A stretch of 64,000 nucleotides of DNA from Oscillospiraceae bacterium. GTDB taxonomy: Bacteria; Bacillota; Clostridia; Oscillospirales; Oscillospiraceae. Below the pieces are notes generated by a model. It saw only the letters and a program-made list of their open reading frames with translations, searched no databases and had not been told where the DNA came from. Position numbers and translations under genes: made by a program. Of the stretch, positions 7,614 to 15,780 are shown piece by piece; the first letter of the stretch is position 1, and each line of letters starts with the position of its first letter. The DNA lies in NCBI GenBank assembly GCA_017624715.1, contig JAGAMN010000067.1, positions 1 through 64,000 of the forward strand, written 5' to 3'.

Positions 7614-7765
7614 CGTATTTCCCCTAAAACAGTGACCAACTTTTGACCAACAAAAGTCCGGTAAAAGAAAACAATCGGTATAATAGCACTATGTATCGAA
7701 GGCAGATAGAGTGGCTACCACCACATATCTCAAAGCCAAAAAACCGCCATCGAGTGGGAGTAACC
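7614..7765. repeat. 152-bp direct repeat, copy B (right flank of QueG-like module)
   Basis: Second copy of the block at 2478-2629, same orientation and length. It begins 25 bases after the stop of QueG-like paralogue 3. The outer limits are set where visible similarity ends (CGTAT on the left, GACC or AACC on the right). The gene-free stretch 7590-7947 contains this repeat, a hairpin and the promoter of the next gene. Confidence 0.85.
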
Positions 7766-7778
7766 AATATGATAAAAG

Positions 7779-7812
7779 CGCCGGGGAATCATCGATTCTC
7801 CGGCACTTTGTT
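7779..7812 (+). terminator. Hairpin after the QueG-like operon
   Basis: GCCGGGGAATC (780-790 of the 7 kb block) pairs with GATTCTCCGGC (7794-7804) with one mismatch, followed by ACTTTG. The U-run is weak. Confidence 0.5.
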
Positions 7813-7852
7813 GTCTATTGTCCGTTTTTACTGGTTCTGTTCATTTTTTGTA

Positions 7853-7881
7853 TTGCTTTTTATAGTGGTGTGATATACAAT
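7853..7881 (+). promoter_or_regulatory. Promoter of the LRR lipoprotein gene
   Basis: TTGCTT (7853-7858), 17-base spacer, TACAAT (7876-7881), 67 bases before the ATG. Confidence 0.5.
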
Positions 7882-7947
7882 TAAAATATCAGACGAACCG
7901 GTCGACCGTATCGGCTGTACGCGGTGTGTTTAAATGGAGGTATGTTC

Positions 7948-9591
7948 ATGAAAAGAATTTGCTTGCTGCTATTGGTTTTCACATTCGTTTGCATACTTGT
8001 TTTCACGGCTTGTACTAACGGAACTGTGCAGAATAATAACAACGGCGCTGGGGAGCGACCCACAGAAAGTATTGCTAACAGCGCGCCAAATAACGAAAGT
8101 GAACCAACTAACGAACCCACTAGCGAGCCTACCAATGAGCCCACCAGCGAACCCACCAACGAGCCTACCAACGAGCCCACTAGCGAGCCTACCAACGAGC
8201 CCACTAGCGAGCCCACCAGCGAGCCCACCAGCGAGCCTACCAGCGAACCCACCAACGGCACTCCGGCAGCGTGTCAGCACAACTTTGGTGAATGGAGAAT
8301 TGTAAAGCAGGCAACTTGCAAGGAAGAAGGAAAATCTGTTAGAACATGCAGTAAGTGTGCTAATTCGGAGGAATGCACAATTTCCAAAAGCGACGAGCAC
8401 ACGCCAGTTATAGACAAAGCAGTTGCTGCATCCTGCCATTCTACAGGCTTAACCGAGGGCAGTCATTGTTCGGTGTGCAATAAGGTGATCGTTGCACAGG
8501 AAACCCTTTCGATGATTCCGCATACCCCAGAGGTTGACCCGGCAATTGCCGCTACCTGCACAAAGGCGGGCTTGACGGAAGGCCGCCATTGCTCGGTGTG
8601 CAAGGCTGTCTTGGTCGCACAAGAGGAAATTGCTGTGCTGCCGCACTCTTTTGTTGACGGGGAATGCGCTTGCGGAGCAACCTTGGGCCTTGCTATGGAG
8701 CTGTCCAAAGACGGCACTTACTATATCGTTACCGGAATAGGAACCTATGCGGACCCGGTTGTCGTAATTCCCGATACATATAAAGGAAAACCTGTAAAAG
8801 AGATCGGCCTATCAGCATTCAACGGAAACAAAAGTATCACACATATTGTACTTGGGTCGGAAATTACACATATTCGTCAGTGGGCATTTTATCAGTGCAC
8901 GGCACTGACCGGTGTTACGGTTTCTTCCGTCGATGCCTGGTGCAATATCCGGTTTCAGGAATCCTTTGCAAATCCCCTTTATTACGCAGGTAATTTGTAT
9001 GTAGGTGAGACTATCGTAACCAACCTGGTTATTCCGGACAATATTGAGACGATCCACGAATTTGCGTTTTCGCGTTGTACGTCCATACAATCGGTACAGC
9101 TCGGCAAGAATGTGAAAACAATTGAAAATAGTGCTTTTCATTCCTGCACGGAAATTGTTGATATCAAACTAAACAACAAGCTCGAGACGATTGGTGATTA
9201 TGCATTCTTCAGTTGCAAAAAATTGACTGCAGAGCTGGCCTTTTCGGACAGCTTGGTCGAGATTGGTGAGTATGCCTTTGCCAACGCAAACAGTTTGGAA
9301 GGAGTTTCCTTTGGCAACTCTCTAAAATCGATCGGTTCGGCCGCCTTCCAAAATTGTGTTAAGCTTGAGACATTAACAATTCCCGCAAGCACCGAGTTTA
9401 TTGGAAGGTACGCTTTTCAGAACTGCACAGCGGTTAAGAGCGTCTTTTTCCAAAGCCCGTCTGGGTGGGAATGCAGCCATTTCACATATCCTACTACCAG
9501 CATGGGCGAAGCGGCACTTGCGTATCCTTCCGGCGCAGCAGACTTCCTAATTAAAATTAATGTTGATCGAGAATGGACGCATAAATGCTGA
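7948..9591 (+). CDS. Cell-surface lipoprotein with repeat linker and BspA-type leucine-rich repeats
   Basis: The start is ATG 7948 (GGAGG seven bases upstream), giving 547 aa. Parts in order: signal peptide with lipobox (VFTAC, about Cys19); a Glu/Pro/Thr/Ser linker made of PTNE/PTSE units (about 50-105); two or three zinc-ribbon-like units of the form C-x2-C...H with TEGSHCSVCNKVIVAQE and TEGRHCSVCKAVLVAQE (about 110-245); and five to six BspA/LRR_5 repeats (about 250-545) with motifs such as ITHIVLGSEITHIRQWAFYQ and IGEYAFANANSLEGV. Such proteins are cell-surface adhesins or binding proteins in gut Firmicutes; the ligand is unknown. The linker is probably flexible. Confidence 0.88.
   Translation: MKRICLLLLVFTFVCILVFTACTNGTVQNNNNGAGERPTESIANSAPNNESEPTNEPTSEPTNEPTSEPTNEPTNEPTSEPTNEPTSEPTSEPTSEPTSEPTNGTPAACQHNFGEWRIVKQATCKEEGKSVRTCSKCANSEECTISKSDEHTPVIDKAVAASCHSTGLTEGSHCSVCNKVIVAQETLSMIPHTPEVDPAIAATCTKAGLTEGRHCSVCKAVLVAQEEIAVLPHSFVDGECACGATLGLAMELSKDGTYYIVTGIGTYADPVVVIPDTYKGKPVKEIGLSAFNGNKSITHIVLGSEITHIRQWAFYQCTALTGVTVSSVDAWCNIRFQESFANPLYYAGNLYVGETIVTNLVIPDNIETIHEFAFSRCTSIQSVQLGKNVKTIENSAFHSCTEIVDIKLNNKLETIGDYAFFSCKKLTAELAFSDSLVEIGEYAFANANSLEGVSFGNSLKSIGSAAFQNCVKLETLTIPASTEFIGRYAFQNCTAVKSVFFQSPSGWECSHFTYPTTSMGEAALAYPSGAADFLIKINVDREWTHKC
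8101..8259 (+). repeat. Tandem 12-base repeats inside the lipoprotein linker
   Basis: About 13 near-identical 12-base units (variants of GAGCCCACCAGC and GAGCCTACCAAC) encode EPTS/EPTN. Arrays of this kind change length by slippage without breaking the frame, since each unit is four codons. Confidence 0.9.
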
Positions 9592-9627
9592 ATTATGCCT
9601 ACCGGCGTTATATGGTATTTCTAATAA

Positions 9628-9659
9628 AACACAACCGCTGATCAGCGGTTGTGTTTTTT
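9628..9659 (+). terminator. Terminator of the LRR lipoprotein gene
   Basis: Perfect palindrome AACACAACCGCTGA/TCAGCGGTTGTGTT followed by TTTTTTG. Confidence 0.85.
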
Positions 9660-9699
9660 GTAAGATGCTGCAAATTTTACGAAATATGCACATTTGTTA

Positions 9700-9728
9700 T
9701 TGACTTGTGGACGGTGGGGTGCTAAACT
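9700..9728 (+). promoter_or_regulatory. Promoter of the T-box/ior operon
   Basis: TTGACT (9700-9705), 17-base spacer, TAAACT (9723-9728), a few bases before the T-box leader. Confidence 0.75.
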
Positions 9729-9734
9729 AGTGAG

Positions 9735-9990
9735 TAATTAATAACCAACACGATGATGAAAACCAGTACATATCCAAACCCTTTCTCAGAGAACTGCCGG
9801 TTGGTGCGAGGCAGTGAAAGCCGGATGTGGAATTCCTTTCGGAGTGGCTTTGCTGAAGCAAGTAGGCGAAGACGGGTAGGGCCCGGTACAGCCTGCGGAT
9901 CTGTTTGGATCCCGTGAGGCCCCATGTGGGGTAAACTGAGGTGGTACCACAGGAAATTCTTGTCCTCTGCTGAAAAGCAGAGGCTTTTTG
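9735..9990 (+). promoter_or_regulatory. T-box leader, probable Phe (UUC) specifier
   Basis: Stem I elements: AGTA loop-E motif (about 9766), a 7-bp helix CATATCC/GGATGTG, the distal loop signature AGAGAACTGCC...GGTTGGTGCGAGGCAGT, and GAA directly followed by TTC (9833-9835) at the specifier position. The T-box AGGTGGTACCACAGG (9939-9953) has TGGT, which pairs with a tRNA with discriminator A, as in tRNA-Phe. A terminator hairpin CCTCTGCT/AGCAGAGG with five T (9964-9989) competes with an antiterminator involving CTGAGG (9936-9941). Uncharged tRNA-Phe should allow read-through into the operon. The T-box call is near certain; Phe specificity is an inference from the specifier, the discriminator and gene content. 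The stretch 9592-10022 holds this leader. Confidence 0.9.
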
Positions 9991-10022
9991 CTTATTTATC
10001 AAGAATTTTGGGAGAAAACTAT

Positions 10023-11660
10023 ATGATTATTACGGATTTTTTGGAGAAAAATGCCCGGCTGTACGGCCAGGAGACCGCACTGGTGGAGATCAACCCCTCC
10101 GAGGAACGGGATAAGGCCCAGACCTGGTGGGACTTTAACCTGATCGAAAGCGCCGCCCAGGGCGCACCCTACCGCCGGGAAATGAGCTGGAAGGATTTTG
10201 ACCGCCGGGCAAACCGGTTTGCCAATCTTCTGCTGAGCCGTGGCCTGAAAAAAGGTACGAAAGTTGCCGTTCTGCTGATGAACTGCCTGGAATGGCTGCC
10301 CATCTATTTCGGTATCCTCAAGGCCGGCTGCATCGCCGTGCCCATGAACTTCCGTTATGCCAGCGATGAGATCAAATACTGTCTGGAACTGGCGGATGCG
10401 GACGTTTTGGTGTTCGGTCCGGAGTTTATCAGCCGTATGGACGCTATTTATCAGCAAATTCCGACAGTAAAAATGCTGTTCTTTGTGGGTGACAACGGCC
10501 CTGCCTATACGGAAGATTGCCTGGCACTGATGGGCTTCTGCTCCAGTAGTGCCCCTCCGGTTGCTTTGACGGAGGAGGATGACGCGGTCATCTACTTCTC
10601 CTCCGGCACCACCGGCTTCCCTAAGGCAATTCTACATAATCATTTATCTCTGGTGCATGCTTGCCTGACCGAGCAGAACCACCACAGCCAGAGCAGGGAA
10701 GACGTGTTCCTGTGCATTCCGCCCCTTTACCACACCGGCGCAAAAATGCACTGGTTCGGCTCTTTGCTTTCCGGTTCTAAGGCGGTGCTGCTTCGGGGCG
10801 TGAAGCCCGAGTGGATTCTCCGGGCGGTTACCGAGGAGCGCTGCACCATCGTTTGGCTGCTGGTGCCCTGGGCGCAGGATCTGCTGGATGCTATCGACAG
10901 CGGTCTTGTAGATTTGACAAAATTCCGCCTGGATCAGTGGCGGTTGATGCATGTGGGCGCTCAGCCCGTGCCTCCCAGCCTGATCCGCCGTTGGCTGCAG
11001 GTATTCCCCCATCATGAATACGACACCAACTATGGTCTGTCCGAGTCTATTGGCCCCGGATGTGTCCATCTGGGCGTGGAAAATACCCACAAAGTTGGCG
11101 CCATCGGCAAGCCCGGCTATGGCTGGCAGACCCGGATCGTGGACGATAAGGGCGTGGACGTACAGCCCGGTGAAGTGGGCGAACTCATCGTCAAGGGCGA
11201 CGGCGTGATGACCTGCTACTACAAGAACCCCGAGGCAACTGCCGAGGTTCTGAAGGACGGCTGGCTCTTTACCGGCGATATGGCCCGTGAGGACGAGGAA
11301 GGTTTTATTTATCTGGTAGACCGGAAGAAGGACGTTGTCATTTCTGGCGGCGAAAACATCTATCCTGTACAGATCGAGGACTTCCTGAGAGGTCACGAGA
11401 AGATCAAGGATGTGGCGGTCATCGGCTTGCCGGATGCCCGGTTGGGCGAAATCACCGCGGCCATCATCGAGCTGAAGGAAGGCGTAAGCTGCACCGAGGC
11501 GGAAATCGAGGAATTCTGCCTGGCACTGCCTCGCTACAAACGTCCTAAGAAGATCTATTTCGACACTGTTCCCCGGAATCCCACCGGCAAGATTGAAAAA
11601 CCTGTGCTGCGCGAGAAATACTGCCACGGAAGATTGGTAGAAGTCCAGATCACAGGCTAA
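10023..11660 (+). CDS. AMP-forming acyl-CoA synthetase (probable aryl-acid CoA ligase)
   Basis: 545 aa from ATG 10023 (GGGAGA SD). The ANL-superfamily motifs are complete: YFSSGTTGFPKAIL (P-loop, about residue 185), YGLSESIG (about 340), GWLFTGDMA and YLVDRKKDVVISGGENIYP (about 415-450), and PRNPTGKIEKPVL with the catalytic Lys near the C-terminus. It is the first gene after the T-box, followed 12 bases on by iorA, with paaK in the same operon. It should activate a carboxylic acid to its CoA thioester via an acyl-adenylate; the operon suggests phenylacetate or another aryl acid. Two ligases in one operon may differ in substrate. Substrate not provable from sequence. Confidence 0.88.
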   Translation: MIITDFLEKNARLYGQETALVEINPSEERDKAQTWWDFNLIESAAQGAPYRREMSWKDFDRRANRFANLLLSRGLKKGTKVAVLLMNCLEWLPIYFGILKAGCIAVPMNFRYASDEIKYCLELADADVLVFGPEFISRMDAIYQQIPTVKMLFFVGDNGPAYTEDCLALMGFCSSSAPPVALTEEDDAVIYFSSGTTGFPKAILHNHLSLVHACLTEQNHHSQSREDVFLCIPPLYHTGAKMHWFGSLLSGSKAVLLRGVKPEWILRAVTEERCTIVWLLVPWAQDLLDAIDSGLVDLTKFRLDQWRLMHVGAQPVPPSLIRRWLQVFPHHEYDTNYGLSESIGPGCVHLGVENTHKVGAIGKPGYGWQTRIVDDKGVDVQPGEVGELIVKGDGVMTCYYKNPEATAEVLKDGWLFTGDMAREDEEGFIYLVDRKKDVVISGGENIYPVQIEDFLRGHEKIKDVAVIGLPDARLGEITAAIIELKEGVSCTEAEIEEFCLALPRYKRPKKIYFDTVPRNPTGKIEKPVLREKYCHGRLVEVQITG

Positions 11661-11672
11661 GGAGGAAATACT

Positions 11673-13403
11673 ATGAAGCAACTGATGCTGGGCAACGAAG
11701 CCGTTGCCCGTGGATTATACGAAGCCGGATGCAGCTTTGTATCCAGCTATCCCGGTACTCCCAGTACGGAGATCACCGAGGCTATCGCAAAATATCCCGA
11801 GGTCTATGCCGAGTGGGCACCCAATGAAAAGGTTGCTCTGGAAGCTGCCTTTGGTGCATCTCTGGCAGGTCGCAGAGCCTTCTGCGGGATGAAGCACGTG
11901 GGACTCAATGTGGCGGCTGACCCTCTGTTTACCATTTCCTACACCGGTGTCAATGCCGGTCTGATCATCGGCGTTGCCGACGATGCAGGTATGCATTCTT
12001 CCCAGAATGAACAGGATTCCCGGCACTATGCCCGGGCGGCTAAGATCCCTATGCTGGAGCCTGCGGATTCTGCCGAGGCCATTGCCTTTGCCAAGCTGGC
12101 ATACGAGATCTCTGAGAAATTCGATACGCCCGTACTGCTGAAAATGTGCACCCGTGTTTCTCACTCCCAGAGCGTTGTGGAGCCCGGTGCGCGTGTGGAA
12201 GTGCTGGGCGAGTACAAGAAAGATATCGCCAAGTATGTCATGATGCCCGGCAATGCCAAGCGCCGCCATCCTGTGGTGGAGGCGCGCACCCGTGATTTGG
12301 TTGCATATGCCGAAACTGCCGAAATCAATCGGATTGAAGATGGCGAAGACAAGAGCATAGGCATTATCACTTCCTCTACATCTTACCAGTACGTGAAGGA
12401 AGTGGTGGGCAATCGCTATCCTGTAATGAAGCTGGGTATGATCTGGCCTATGCCGGAGCAGAAGATCAAGGATTTTGCCGCTTCTGTTGAAAAATTGGTG
12501 GTGGTTGAGGAGCTGGACAGCTTCATTGAGTGCCATTGCCGGGACCTGCAGATTCCCTGCGTTGGCAAGGAATGGTTCTCCTGTATTGACGAACTGAGCC
12601 AAAATAAGGTTGCCCAGCAGCTGGCAGAGACTCCCGTGTCTGGCGTGAAACTGGATGCCCAGATTCCGCCCAGACCTCCGGTGATGTGCGCCGGCTGTCC
12701 CCACAGAGGCCTATTTTACACTTTAAAGAAGAACAAGCTGACTGTCCTGGGTGACATCGGCTGCTACACCCTGGGTGCGGTGGCACCCCTGGCGGCGGTG
12801 GACTCCGTTATTTGCATGGGTGCTTCTGTGTCCGGCATTCACGGCTTCAGCAAATCTCAAAACGGCGCTGCCGACGGCAAAACTGTGGCGGTCATCGGCG
12901 ATTCCACCTTTATGCACTCCGGCATCACCGGCCTGGTGAACATGGCCTACAATGAGTCCAATGCTACGGTGATCATCGTGGATAACTCTATTACCGGCAT
13001 GACCGGTCACCAGCAGAATCCCACCACCGGTGTGAATTTGAAGGGAGACCCTTGCACCAAGATCGATCTGGAAACGTTGTGCCGGGCGGTGGGTATCCGC
13101 CGGGTTCGGGTGGTTGACCCCTACAATCTGGCGCAGTGCGACGAGGCGATTAAGGAAGAACTGGCTGCCAATGAGCCTTCTGTCATCATTTCCCGCCGGC
13201 CCTGTGCATTGCTGAAAAATGTGAAGCACAAGGCACCCCTGGCGGTGGATGCAGATAAGTGTGTTGGCTGCAAGGCCTGCATGAAGATCGGTTGCCCGGC
13301 CATCAGCATTGTAGACGGCAAGGCCAAAGTGGATGCCACCCAGTGTGTTGGCTGCGGTGTTTGCGAGCAGCTGTGCAAGTTTGGCGCGCTGAAGGAGGTC
13401 TGA
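11673..13403 (+). CDS. iorA: Indolepyruvate/aryl-pyruvate ferredoxin oxidoreductase, alpha subunit
   Basis: 576 aa, full length for IorA. The N-terminal pyrimidine-binding half carries SSYPGTPSTEITEAI and EWAPNEKVALEAAFGASLAG. The C-terminal half has the TPP-binding region (VIGDSTFMHSGITG...VDNSITGMTGHQQNP, about 407-450). Two [4Fe-4S] motifs end the chain, CVGCKACMKIGCP and CVGCGVCEQLC (about 529-570). With IorB it interconverts aryl-pyruvates + CoA and aryl-acetyl-CoA + CO2 with ferredoxin as electron carrier. The reaction is reversible; placement behind a Phe T-box suggests the reductive, phenylpyruvate-forming direction here. AAGGAGG precedes the ATG. Confidence 0.95.
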   Translation: MKQLMLGNEAVARGLYEAGCSFVSSYPGTPSTEITEAIAKYPEVYAEWAPNEKVALEAAFGASLAGRRAFCGMKHVGLNVAADPLFTISYTGVNAGLIIGVADDAGMHSSQNEQDSRHYARAAKIPMLEPADSAEAIAFAKLAYEISEKFDTPVLLKMCTRVSHSQSVVEPGARVEVLGEYKKDIAKYVMMPGNAKRRHPVVEARTRDLVAYAETAEINRIEDGEDKSIGIITSSTSYQYVKEVVGNRYPVMKLGMIWPMPEQKIKDFAASVEKLVVVEELDSFIECHCRDLQIPCVGKEWFSCIDELSQNKVAQQLAETPVSGVKLDAQIPPRPPVMCAGCPHRGLFYTLKKNKLTVLGDIGCYTLGAVAPLAAVDSVICMGASVSGIHGFSKSQNGAADGKTVAVIGDSTFMHSGITGLVNMAYNESNATVIIVDNSITGMTGHQQNPTTGVNLKGDPCTKIDLETLCRAVGIRRVRVVDPYNLAQCDEAIKEELAANEPSVIISRRPCALLKNVKHKAPLAVDADKCVGCKACMKIGCPAISIVDGKAKVDATQCVGCGVCEQLCKFGALKEV

Positions 13404-13405
13404 TG

Positions 13406-13978
13406 ATGGAAACGAAAAATATCATGATCGTAGGCGTCGGCGGACAGGGAAGTCTGCTGGCCTCCAAGCTGCTGGGTCGTCTGCTGCTGACCCGGGGCTA
13501 TGACATCAAAGTTTCAGAAGTCCACGGCATGAGCCAGCGTGGCGGCAGTGTGGTGACTTATGTCCGGTTTGGCGATAAGGTCTATTCTCCCGTCATTGAC
13601 AAGGGCCAGGCTGACTACATCGTGTCCTTTGAGCTACTGGAAGCAGCCCGGTGGACGGAGTACTTAAAGCCCGGTGGTAAGATCATTGTCAATACTCAGC
13701 AAATCAATCCTATGCCGGTAATCATCGGTGCTGCGGAGTATCCTGAGAATCTGGCAGAAAAGATGGCTGCTGCCGGCATTGATGTGGATGCATTTGATGC
13801 CCTGACTCTGGCTACACAGGCCGGATCTGCCAAGGCTGTGAACATCGTGCTCATGGGACATTTGTCCAGGAATTTTGATTTTACCGAGGAAGAGTGGCTG
13901 CAGGCTATTGCTGAGAGTGTTCCGCCCAAGTTCCTGGAACTGAACAAGACTGCATTTTCTTTGGGCAGAAATGCCTGA
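13406..13978 (+). CDS. iorB: Indolepyruvate ferredoxin oxidoreductase, beta subunit
   Basis: 190 aa. Gamma-type domain of 2-oxoacid:ferredoxin oxidoreductases: IMIVGVGGQGSLLASKLLGR at the N-terminus, SEVHGMSQRGGSVVTYVRFG (about 45-65), ending with EEEWLQAI...PPKFLELNKTAF. It pairs with IorA. The first of two adjacent ATG codons (13403) overlaps the iorA stop; the second (13406) has better spacing (seven bases) from AAGGAGG, so I use it. No Fe-S motif in this subunit, as expected for the family. Confidence 0.95.
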   Translation: METKNIMIVGVGGQGSLLASKLLGRLLLTRGYDIKVSEVHGMSQRGGSVVTYVRFGDKVYSPVIDKGQADYIVSFELLEAARWTEYLKPGGKIIVNTQQINPMPVIIGAAEYPENLAEKMAAAGIDVDAFDALTLATQAGSAKAVNIVLMGHLSRNFDFTEEEWLQAIAESVPPKFLELNKTAFSLGRNA

Positions 13979-13993
13979 TAAGGAGCGCTTTTT

Positions 13994-15292
13994 ATGGGAA
14001 ATTACTACCAAAAAGAAATCGAGACCATGCCCCAGGAGCAGCTGCGTGCTTTGCAGGATCAGCGGCTGGTGGCACAGGTTAAGCATGTGTGGGACAATGT
14101 GCCCTACTACCGGAAAAAGATGGAAGAAAAGGGCGTTACCCCGGCGGATATCCAGGGTGTGGCGGATCTGTATAAGCTGCCCTTTTTGAGCAAGGACGAT
14201 CTGCGTGAGGCTTATCCCTACGGATTGCTGGCTGTTCCGAAGAAGGATTGTGTTCGTATCCATTCCACCTCCGGCACCACCGGTAAGCGGGTGGTGGCGT
14301 TCTACACCCAGCACGACATCGATCTGTGGGATGACTGCTGCGCCAGAGCAATCGTGGCTGCCGGCGGCACTAGCGAGGATGTGTGCCACATTGCCTATGG
14401 CTTCGGCCTCTTTACCGGCGGTGCAGGCCTCAACGGCGGTTCTCACAAGGTGGGCTGCCTGACGCTGCCCATGTCTTCCGGCAATACAGACCGGCAGCTG
14501 CAGTTTATGGAGGACCTGGGTTCTACCATTTTGTGCTGTACCCCCTCCTATGCCGCTTATCTGGCAGAGAGCATCCACGAGCGGGGTCTGCAGGATCGCA
14601 TCCATCTGAAGGCCGGTATCTTCGGCGCGGAGGCCTGGAGCGAGGATATGCGCCACGATATTGAAAACAAGCTGGGCATCAAGGCTTATGATATTTACGG
14701 CCTGACCGAGACCTCTGGCCCCGGTGTGGCCTTTGAATGCGCCGAGCAGACCGGCATGCACATCAACGAGGATCACTTTATCGCGGAGATCATCGATCCG
14801 GACACCGGCGAAGTGCTACCCGAGGGAAGCAAGGGCGAGCTGGTATTTACCGCCATTACCAAGCAGGCGTTCCCGCTGCTTCGCTACCGCACCCGGGATA
14901 TTTGCGTGCTGACCAGGAAGCCCTGCTCCTGCGGCAGAACCCATGTGAAGATGAGCAAGCCTATGGGCCGCAGCGACGATATGCTGATTATTCGGGGTAT
15001 CAATGTGTTCCCGTCCCAGATCGAGACGGTGCTGCTGCAGCAGGGTTACACCGCCAACTATCAGATCATCGTGGATCGGGTGAACAACTCCGATACCTTC
15101 GAGGTGCTGGTGGAGATGAACCCGGAGATGTTCTCCGACTCTCTGGCCAAGATCACTGCTGCGGAGAAGGAGCTGGTGTCTGCCCTGAAAGCTATGCTGG
15201 GCATCGCTGCCAAGGTCAAGCTGGTCACACCCAAGTCCATTACCCGCAGCGAAGGTAAGGCGGTCCGTGTTATCGACAAGCGGAAGATTTAA
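13994..15292 (+). CDS. paaK: Phenylacetate-CoA ligase family protein
   Basis: 432 aa, the usual PaaK length. Motifs: IHSTSGTTGKRVVAFYTQ (P-loop, about 87-104), AYGFGLFTGGAGLNGG, YGLTETSGPGVAFEC (about 235-249), LLRYRTRDIC (about 294), GRSDDMLIIRGINVFPSQIE (about 324-343), a PaaK-type C-terminal domain and a Cys-rich patch (CSCGRTH). It makes phenylacetyl-CoA (or an analogue) from the acid, ATP and CoA. PaaK and IOR genes are often neighbours in Clostridia. AAGGAG precedes the ATG. Confidence 0.93.
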   Translation: MGNYYQKEIETMPQEQLRALQDQRLVAQVKHVWDNVPYYRKKMEEKGVTPADIQGVADLYKLPFLSKDDLREAYPYGLLAVPKKDCVRIHSTSGTTGKRVVAFYTQHDIDLWDDCCARAIVAAGGTSEDVCHIAYGFGLFTGGAGLNGGSHKVGCLTLPMSSGNTDRQLQFMEDLGSTILCCTPSYAAYLAESIHERGLQDRIHLKAGIFGAEAWSEDMRHDIENKLGIKAYDIYGLTETSGPGVAFECAEQTGMHINEDHFIAEIIDPDTGEVLPEGSKGELVFTAITKQAFPLLRYRTRDICVLTRKPCSCGRTHVKMSKPMGRSDDMLIIRGINVFPSQIETVLLQQGYTANYQIIVDRVNNSDTFEVLVEMNPEMFSDSLAKITAAEKELVSALKAMLGIAAKVKLVTPKSITRSEGKAVRVIDKRKI

Positions 15293-15304
15293 GGAGGTCA
15301 GACT

Positions 15305-15736
15305 ATGAATATTCATCAGATTTCTGTTTTTCTGGAAAATCGCACCGGTCAGCTGGCGGAGATTACCGCCCTGCTTGCCAAGGAGCATGTGGATATCCGG
15401 GCGCTGTCCATTGCGGAGACGGCAGATTACGGCCTGGCACGGATGATCGTGGACGATTCTTACAAGGCAAGCTCCATACTTCTGCAGCACGGGGATATCC
15501 TCAGCATGACTCCGGTGTATGCAGTACAGGTGCCGGACCGCCCCGGCGGACTGACGGAGCTGCTGCAGATTTTGGCGGAAGTTCACGTGGATGTAGAGTA
15601 TATGTATTCGCTCTTTACCCACGATACGGACAATGCCTACATGGTCATGCGGGTGTCCGATGAGGCGAAGTTCCTGGGTGCGCTGGGTGATCGCCAGATC
15701 AAGGTGATGACCAAGGACGAATTGGGACTGAAGTAA
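15305..15736 (+). CDS. Tandem ACT-domain protein
   Basis: 143 aa with two ACT domains: residues about 1-70 (IHQISVFLENRTGQLAEITA) and 70-140 (YAVQVPDRPGGLTELLQILA). ACT domains bind amino acids and regulate aromatic and branched-chain pathways. Stand-alone tandem ACT proteins are regularly found after paaK in Clostridia and methanogens. Last gene of the Phe T-box operon, 12 bases after paaK, followed by a terminator. A regulatory or Phe-sensing role is an inference. Confidence 0.88.
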   Translation: MNIHQISVFLENRTGQLAEITALLAKEHVDIRALSIAETADYGLARMIVDDSYKASSILLQHGDILSMTPVYAVQVPDRPGGLTELLQILAEVHVDVEYMYSLFTHDTDNAYMVMRVSDEAKFLGALGDRQIKVMTKDELGLK

Positions 15737-15742
15737 AAAGTG

Positions 15743-15776
15743 AAGTGCCGGGAGGATTTTCTCCCGGCACTTTTAT
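15743..15776 (+). terminator. Terminator of the ior operon
   Basis: AAGTGCCGGGAG (15743-15754) pairs with CTCCCGGCACTT (15761-15772), followed by TTTATA. Confidence 0.85.
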
Positions 15777-15780
15777 ATAC

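Noticed and set aside
8101..8259. CRISPR array
   Set aside because: Repeat units are 12 bases, contiguous, without spacers, and encode EPTS in frame.
7881..8261. Repetitive antisense peptide LVGSLVGS... opposite the lipoprotein linker
   Set aside because: Product of reading the 12-base tandem array backwards. The plus-strand frame has the signal peptide, SD and downstream LRR domain.
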